The notes beneath the pieces were generated by a model. That model made no database searches. It saw nothing but the letters and a program-made list of their open reading frames with translations, and was not told where the DNA came from. A DNA stretch of 8,563 bases from JAEZVV01 sp036652035 (lineage in GTDB: Bacteria > Pseudomonadota > Gammaproteobacteria > Burkholderiales > Burkholderiaceae_F). Below are positions 5,176-8,563 of this stretch, piece after piece. A program made the translations under genes and the position numbers. Within the stretch, counting starts at the first letter, position 1. Each line of letters starts with the position of its first letter. The stretch spans positions 1 to 8,563 of the forward strand of contig JAVVWR010000085.1 of assembly GCA_036652035.1 (NCBI GenBank), given 5' to 3'.

Positions 5176-7356
5176 ATGAATCCATCGATATCAAGGCGCC
5201 GCTTCCTTCAAATCAGTGCCGCCACCTGCGGCGCGGCCAGCCTCCCGTCTCACGCCACCGTCGCCGCATCCGCTCCCGCCGGGTTGGTTAAGACTACCGC
5301 CACCTACTGCGAAATGTGCTTCTGGCGCTGCGGCGGCATCGGCCATGTACGCGACGGCAAGCTCTGGAAATTCACTGGCAATCCGCTCGATCCCGCCTCG
5401 CGCGGTCGCCTGTGTCCACGCGGCACCGGAGCGCCGGGTTCACATGCCGAACCGGCGCGGATCACAAGCCCCTTGATCCGGGTGGGCGCGCGCGGCCAGG
5501 AAGAATTCAAGGCCGTGACCTGGGACGAGGCGCTCGACTTTCTCGCCACCCGCCTTAATCAGGTCAAGGCCGAACACGGACCCGAGGCGGTCGCCTTGTT
5601 CAAGCACGGCATCGGCGTTCGATTCATCGAACACGCTTTGAAGAGCTGGGGGCTGATCAATGCCGCCGCGCCCTCTTACGCGCAATGCCGCGGCGCGCGC
5701 GACGTGGGTTTTGTGCTGACCTTCGGTGCCGGCCTGGGATCGCCCGAGCCGCTCGACATTGCCAACACCAACTGCCTGGTGCTGATCGGCTCGCACCTGG
5801 GCGAGAACATGCACAACACCCAGGTGCAGGAGTTCGGCGAGTTTCTGGGCCGGGGCGCGCCGCTGATCGTGGTGGACCCGCGCCAATCGGTGGCCGCGTC
5901 CAAAGCCAAATACTGGCTGCCGATCAAGCCTGGCACCGATACCGCGCTGCTGCTCGCCTGGATGAACGTGATGGTGCGAGAGGGCCTGTACGACCAGGCG
6001 TTTGTCTCCCAGTGGGGACATGGCTTTGACGAGTTCGCCAAGGCGATCGCGGCCAATACGCCCGAGTGGGCCGCGGCCGAGACCGGAATCGCGGCCAAAA
6101 CGATTGTGGCCACCGCGCGCGAGATCGCTCGCGCCAAACCCGCCAGCCTGGTCCACCCCGGGCGGCGCGCCAACTGGTACGGCGACGACACCCAGCGTTC
6201 GCGCGCGATCGCCCTGGTCAATGCGCTTCTGGGCAACTGGGGGCGCAAGGGTGGTTTCTTTATCCAGAACGCTCCCACGCTCGCGCCCTATCCGCTGCCC
6301 GCCTACCCCAAGGCGTCGCGTCCGAAGTGCGATAACCCGGACCGGCGCTATCCGTTTGCCGACGAGGAACTCTCGACCGGCATCCGTGCCGCGACGCTCA
6401 CCGCCAAGCCTTATCCGATCAAGGCCTGGGTCGCGTATTCGACCAACCTGATCCTGACCCTGCCCAATCCCGAGGAAACGCTGGCGGCGATCCAGAAGCT
6501 TGACTTGCTGGCGGTGATCGACACCGTGCCCAGCGAGTTGGCCGGCTACGCCGACGTGGTGCTGCCGGAAGCGATCTTCATCGAGCGCTTTGACGAATTG
6601 AACCGCGTCTGGGGCAAGCCCGGCTGGGTGGCTCTGCGCCAGCCGGTGGTGGCGCCGCCCGCCGACCAGAAGCCGGGCTGGTGGATCGGCAAGCAGCTCG
6701 CCAACAAGCTGGGGGTGCCGGGGGCGATTCCGTTTGACGACATCGAGCAGTACCTCGCGGCACGGGTCGAAAAGGCAGGCATGTCGTACGCGCAGCTCAA
6801 GCAAGACGGCGTGATCCTGGGGCCGGCCAAGCCGATCTATGTCGACGACGGCGCACGGATCGAGTTCGATACCCCCTCGGGCAAGGTCGAGTTCTGGTCG
6901 CAGCAACTCAAGGACGCGGGCTTTGATCCAGTGCCCAAGTACGTGCGGCCCGAGGCGGCGCCGGCCGGCATGGTGCGGCTGATCACCGGCCGCAGTCCGG
7001 TCCACACCTTTGCCCGCACCCAGGGCAACCCGATTCTCAACGACCTCGATCCTGAAAACGCCTTGTGGATCAACCCCACGCACGCCGCCAGGCTCGGGCT
7101 CAAAAACGGTGACGCGGTGCGACTGCGCAACCAGGACGGAGTGGAGAGCCTGCCGCTCAAAGCCAGGCTCACCGAGCGCATCCGCCCTGACTGCGTCTAC
7201 ATGGTCTACGGCTTTGGCCGTACCTCGAAGCAGCAAACACTGAGTTTTCGCAAAGGGGCCTCGGCCGCGCTGCTCAACACCCGCTACAAGACCGATCCCC
7301 TGATGGGCGGCACCAGCATCCACACCAACTTCGTTGCCGTCGTGAAGGGAGCCTGA
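5176..7356 (+). CDS. Molybdopterin oxidoreductase catalytic subunit, PsrA/PhsA (polysulfide/thiosulfate reductase) type
   Basis: The 726-residue periplasmic enzyme belongs to the DMSO reductase superfamily. A Tat signal (SRRRFLQ, residues 6-12) heads an export peptide of about 30 residues. The 4Fe-4S domain has Cys45, Cys48, Cys52 and Cys80 in the pattern C-x2-C-x3-C-x27-C, with the sequence YCEMCFWRCGG typical of PsrA-like proteins. Cys171 in SYAQCRGARD is the expected Mo ligand. DNANTNC-like nucleotide-binding text (IANTNCLVLIGSHLGENMHN) follows at about 195-214, and the C-terminal molydopterin-binding domain spans about 598-722. The length fits PsrA/PhsA (about 750) and not the longer SoeA sulfite dehydrogenases. 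Polysulfide, thiosulfate or another sulfur compound is likely; tetrathionate or arsenate is less likely, and direction cannot be told. GAGGT at 5167-5171 supports the start. The ferredoxin subunit gene begins one base after the stop. Confidence 0.9.
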   Translation: MNPSISRRRFLQISAATCGAASLPSHATVAASAPAGLVKTTATYCEMCFWRCGGIGHVRDGKLWKFTGNPLDPASRGRLCPRGTGAPGSHAEPARITSPLIRVGARGQEEFKAVTWDEALDFLATRLNQVKAEHGPEAVALFKHGIGVRFIEHALKSWGLINAAAPSYAQCRGARDVGFVLTFGAGLGSPEPLDIANTNCLVLIGSHLGENMHNTQVQEFGEFLGRGAPLIVVDPRQSVAASKAKYWLPIKPGTDTALLLAWMNVMVREGLYDQAFVSQWGHGFDEFAKAIAANTPEWAAAETGIAAKTIVATAREIARAKPASLVHPGRRANWYGDDTQRSRAIALVNALLGNWGRKGGFFIQNAPTLAPYPLPAYPKASRPKCDNPDRRYPFADEELSTGIRAATLTAKPYPIKAWVAYSTNLILTLPNPEETLAAIQKLDLLAVIDTVPSELAGYADVVLPEAIFIERFDELNRVWGKPGWVALRQPVVAPPADQKPGWWIGKQLANKLGVPGAIPFDDIEQYLAARVEKAGMSYAQLKQDGVILGPAKPIYVDDGARIEFDTPSGKVEFWSQQLKDAGFDPVPKYVRPEAAPAGMVRLITGRSPVHTFARTQGNPILNDLDPENALWINPTHAARLGLKNGDAVRLRNQDGVESLPLKARLTERIRPDCVYMVYGFGRTSKQQTLSFRKGASAALLNTRYKTDPLMGGTSIHTNFVAVVKGA

Positions 7357-7357
7357 G

Positions 7358-7897
7358 ATGAAACTCGGCATGGTCATCGATACCCGCCAGTGCGTCGGCT
7401 GCATGAACTGCGTGGTCGCTTGTCAGACTGAAAATCAGGTGCCGGCGGGCCAGCGGCGCGACTGGATCACCACGACCGAGACCGGCAAGTTTCCACGGGT
7501 GGAGGTGGAGATCCGCTCCGAGCGCTGCAACCAGTGCGACCGGCCGCCCTGCGTGCCGGTCTGCCCGGTGGGCGCGAGTCACATCAGCGATTACGGCCAG
7601 CTGGTGCTGGTGCACGAAGAGCAGTGCATCAAGTGCGGCCTGTGCGTAGCAGCCTGCCCTTACGGTGCGCGCTTCATGAATGCCACCACCGGCGTGGCTG
7701 ACAAGTGCACTTTCTGTGTTCACCGCTTGAAGGAAGGCAAGTTGCCGGCCTGCGTCGAGGTCTGCCCCAGCCATGCGCTGCTGGTGGGCGACCTCGACGA
7801 CCCCAAGAGCGAAATCCGCCAACGCCTGGCCCGACGCAAGCACAAGACCCTCAAGCCCGAGGCCGGCACCCAGCCGCGTGTGTTTTACCTCACATGA
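7358..7897 (+). CDS. 4Fe-4S ferredoxin-type electron-transfer subunit, PsrB/NrfC/DmsB type
   Basis: This 179-residue protein carries sixteen cysteines in four groups: 12/15/18/22, 57/60/65/69, 90/93/96/100 and 117/120/132/136. This is the arrangement of PsrB/DmsB/NrfC subunits that bind four 4Fe-4S clusters. It passes electrons between the catalytic subunit and a membrane quinone-reactive subunit. It has no signal peptide, which fits export bound to the Tat-targeted catalytic subunit. The length (PsrB is about 190) is normal. The last 35 residues are basic and cluster-free. AAGGGAG (7345-7351) lies 6 nt before ATG 7358, and the start is one base after the upstream stop, so the two are surely co-transcribed. 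An NrfD/PsrC anchor gene usually follows, but here a rhodanese does. Confidence 0.93.
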   Translation: MKLGMVIDTRQCVGCMNCVVACQTENQVPAGQRRDWITTTETGKFPRVEVEIRSERCNQCDRPPCVPVCPVGASHISDYGQLVLVHEEQCIKCGLCVAACPYGARFMNATTGVADKCTFCVHRLKEGKLPACVEVCPSHALLVGDLDDPKSEIRQRLARRKHKTLKPEAGTQPRVFYLT

Positions 7898-7917
7898 AAG
7901 TCCGAACCCGAAAACCC

Positions 7918-7935
7918 GGCGCGGATGTCCGCGCC
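7918..7935 (+). terminator. GC-rich hairpin between the ferredoxin subunit and the rhodanese genes
   Basis: GGCGCGG (7918-7924) pairs with CCGCGCC (7929-7935) around the loop ATGT. Only TCTTG follows, not a run of T, so it is at best a weak or partial terminator. It may instead slow RNA decay or lower expression of the downstream gene. It lies in the 73-nt gap, where no small gene is visible. Confidence 0.4.
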
Positions 7936-7970
7936 TCTTGAAGACGTTCCAATCCCTAGAAAGGCACACC

Positions 7971-8563
7971 ATGAGAACCGTTTCGATTTCCGTCCTCACC
8001 GCGCTCGCCCTGGCCTTGGGTTCGGCGCATGCCCAGGCCCCGGCGGCACCGGCCGCTCAGACCGCGCCCGCGGCCAAGCTGGTCGCCGGCGATTTCAACA
8101 GCGTGGCGATGATCAGCTCGTCGATGCTGGTCCACTTTCCCAACGGCCGCTCGGAAGTGATCCGCTTCGATCCGGACACGCTGCGCGTCTACGAAATGGA
8201 CCAGCCGCAGAAAGTGGCCTACCTGCGCACGCTGGGCCGCGGCCAGGCGGTCTCGATCGAATACGTCGAGAAGAAAGGCGTGAAGTGGGCCACGGCGGTG
8301 GTGGCCCGCACGGTGAAGTCGCCCAGCAAGACCATCTCGGTTGACGACTTCAACCAGCTTGTCAAGGCGCCGGGCCAGGTTCAGATGGTCGACCTGCGCG
8401 CCAAAAAAGAAGTCGATACCGGCGCCTATCCGGGCGTGAAGTGGATCGCACACGACCAGCTCGACGATCGCATGGCCGAGATCGCGCGCGACCAGCCGGT
8501 GGTGCTCCACTGCGCCGGCGGTGTGCGCGCCGAAATGGCGTATCACCAGCTGGCCAATGCCGG
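7971..8563 (+). CDS. Periplasmic rhodanese-like sulfurtransferase with N-terminal extension (3' end outside window)
   Basis: From ATG 7971 (AGAAAGG at 7958-7964, 6 nt upstream) 197 codons are visible with no stop before the edge. Residues 1-22 are a Sec signal peptide, probably cut after AHA or AQA, followed by an Ala/Pro-rich linker to about 36. Residues 37-115 form a Val- and Lys-rich, probably beta-strand domain I cannot name. The rhodanese domain begins near 122 (MVDLRAKKEV, about 139-148) and contains the active-site loop CAGGVR with Cys181, preceded by PVVLH. Rhodaneses carry sulfane sulfur as a persulfide on this Cys. Next to a PsrAB-type pair, the closest role model is Sud of Wolinella succinogenes, a periplasmic rhodanese that delivers polysulfide sulfur to Psr. 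That comparison is by function and context only; Sud lacks this extension. A cyanide or thiosulfate sulfurtransferase role remains possible. Confidence 0.85.
   Translation, partial: MRTVSISVLTALALALGSAHAQAPAAPAAQTAPAAKLVAGDFNSVAMISSSMLVHFPNGRSEVIRFDPDTLRVYEMDQPQKVAYLRTLGRGQAVSIEYVEKKGVKWATAVVARTVKSPSKTISVDDFNQLVKAPGQVQMVDLRAKKEVDTGAYPGVKWIAHDQLDDRMAEIARDQPVVLHCAGGVRAEMAYHQLANA

Noticed and set aside
4371..5291. 306-codon plus-strand open frame across the lipoprotein gene
   Set aside because: It is Arg/Gln/Pro-rich, has no motif and runs into the molybdoenzyme start; the minus strand has a lipobox and ClpP-like motifs.
5440..7404. 654-codon open frame on the minus strand opposite the molybdoenzyme gene
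   Set aside because: The product is rich in Arg, Gly, His and Gln with no domain. It is the usual antisense shadow of a GC-rich gene, and the plus-strand frame has clear cofactor motifs.
1..8563. CRISPR array, tRNA, rRNA, insertion sequence or attachment site
   Set aside because: No regularly spaced repeats, no cloverleaf-like RNA gene, no transposase and no terminal inverted repeats were seen.

Overview
The window looks like chromosomal DNA from a GC-rich proteobacterium (about two-thirds G+C by eye). A respiratory sulfur-type molybdoenzyme, a periplasmic rhodanese and Gram-negative export signals (Sec, Tat, lipobox) suggest a Beta- or Gammaproteobacterium with flexible sulfur metabolism. 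This placement is inference; no rRNA or other taxonomic marker is present. Genes are tightly packed and no gene-free stretch exceeds about 100 bases.

Left part (1-4483). The 3' end of an unrecognised gene with a CxxC pair is followed by a convergent class I SAM-dependent methyltransferase on the minus strand. A short AT-rich divergent control region (about 939-1014) separates the methyltransferase from a plus-strand transporter operon: a family 5 substrate-binding protein and two DppB/NikB- and DppC/NikC-type permeases, with an 8-nt gap and then a GTGA overlap. The control region holds an inverted repeat, ATATGA-N15-TCATAT, which closely resembles the NikR nickel-repressor operator (GTATGA-N16-TCATAC in E. 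coli). That makes uptake of nickel or a nickel chelate a serious alternative to peptide uptake. No ATPase gene follows; the operon ends against a convergent gene.

Middle (4377-5175). A minus-strand gene encodes a probable lipoprotein with a ClpP/S49-like fold of the COG3904 type. Its 3' end overlaps the 3' end of the second permease by 107 bp. Between it and the next plus-strand gene lie two adjoining inverted repeats.

Right part (5176-8563). A Tat-exported PsrA/PhsA-type molybdopterin oxidoreductase is followed one base later by a PsrB-type ferredoxin subunit with four 4Fe-4S clusters. After a short gap with a GC-rich hairpin comes a Sec-exported rhodanese, cut by the window end. The three genes read as a periplasmic sulfur-compound respiration module: the rhodanese could bind or hand over sulfane sulfur, PsrA would reduce (or oxidise) it, and PsrB would carry electrons. 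The usual NrfD/PsrC membrane anchor is not between these genes and may lie downstream.
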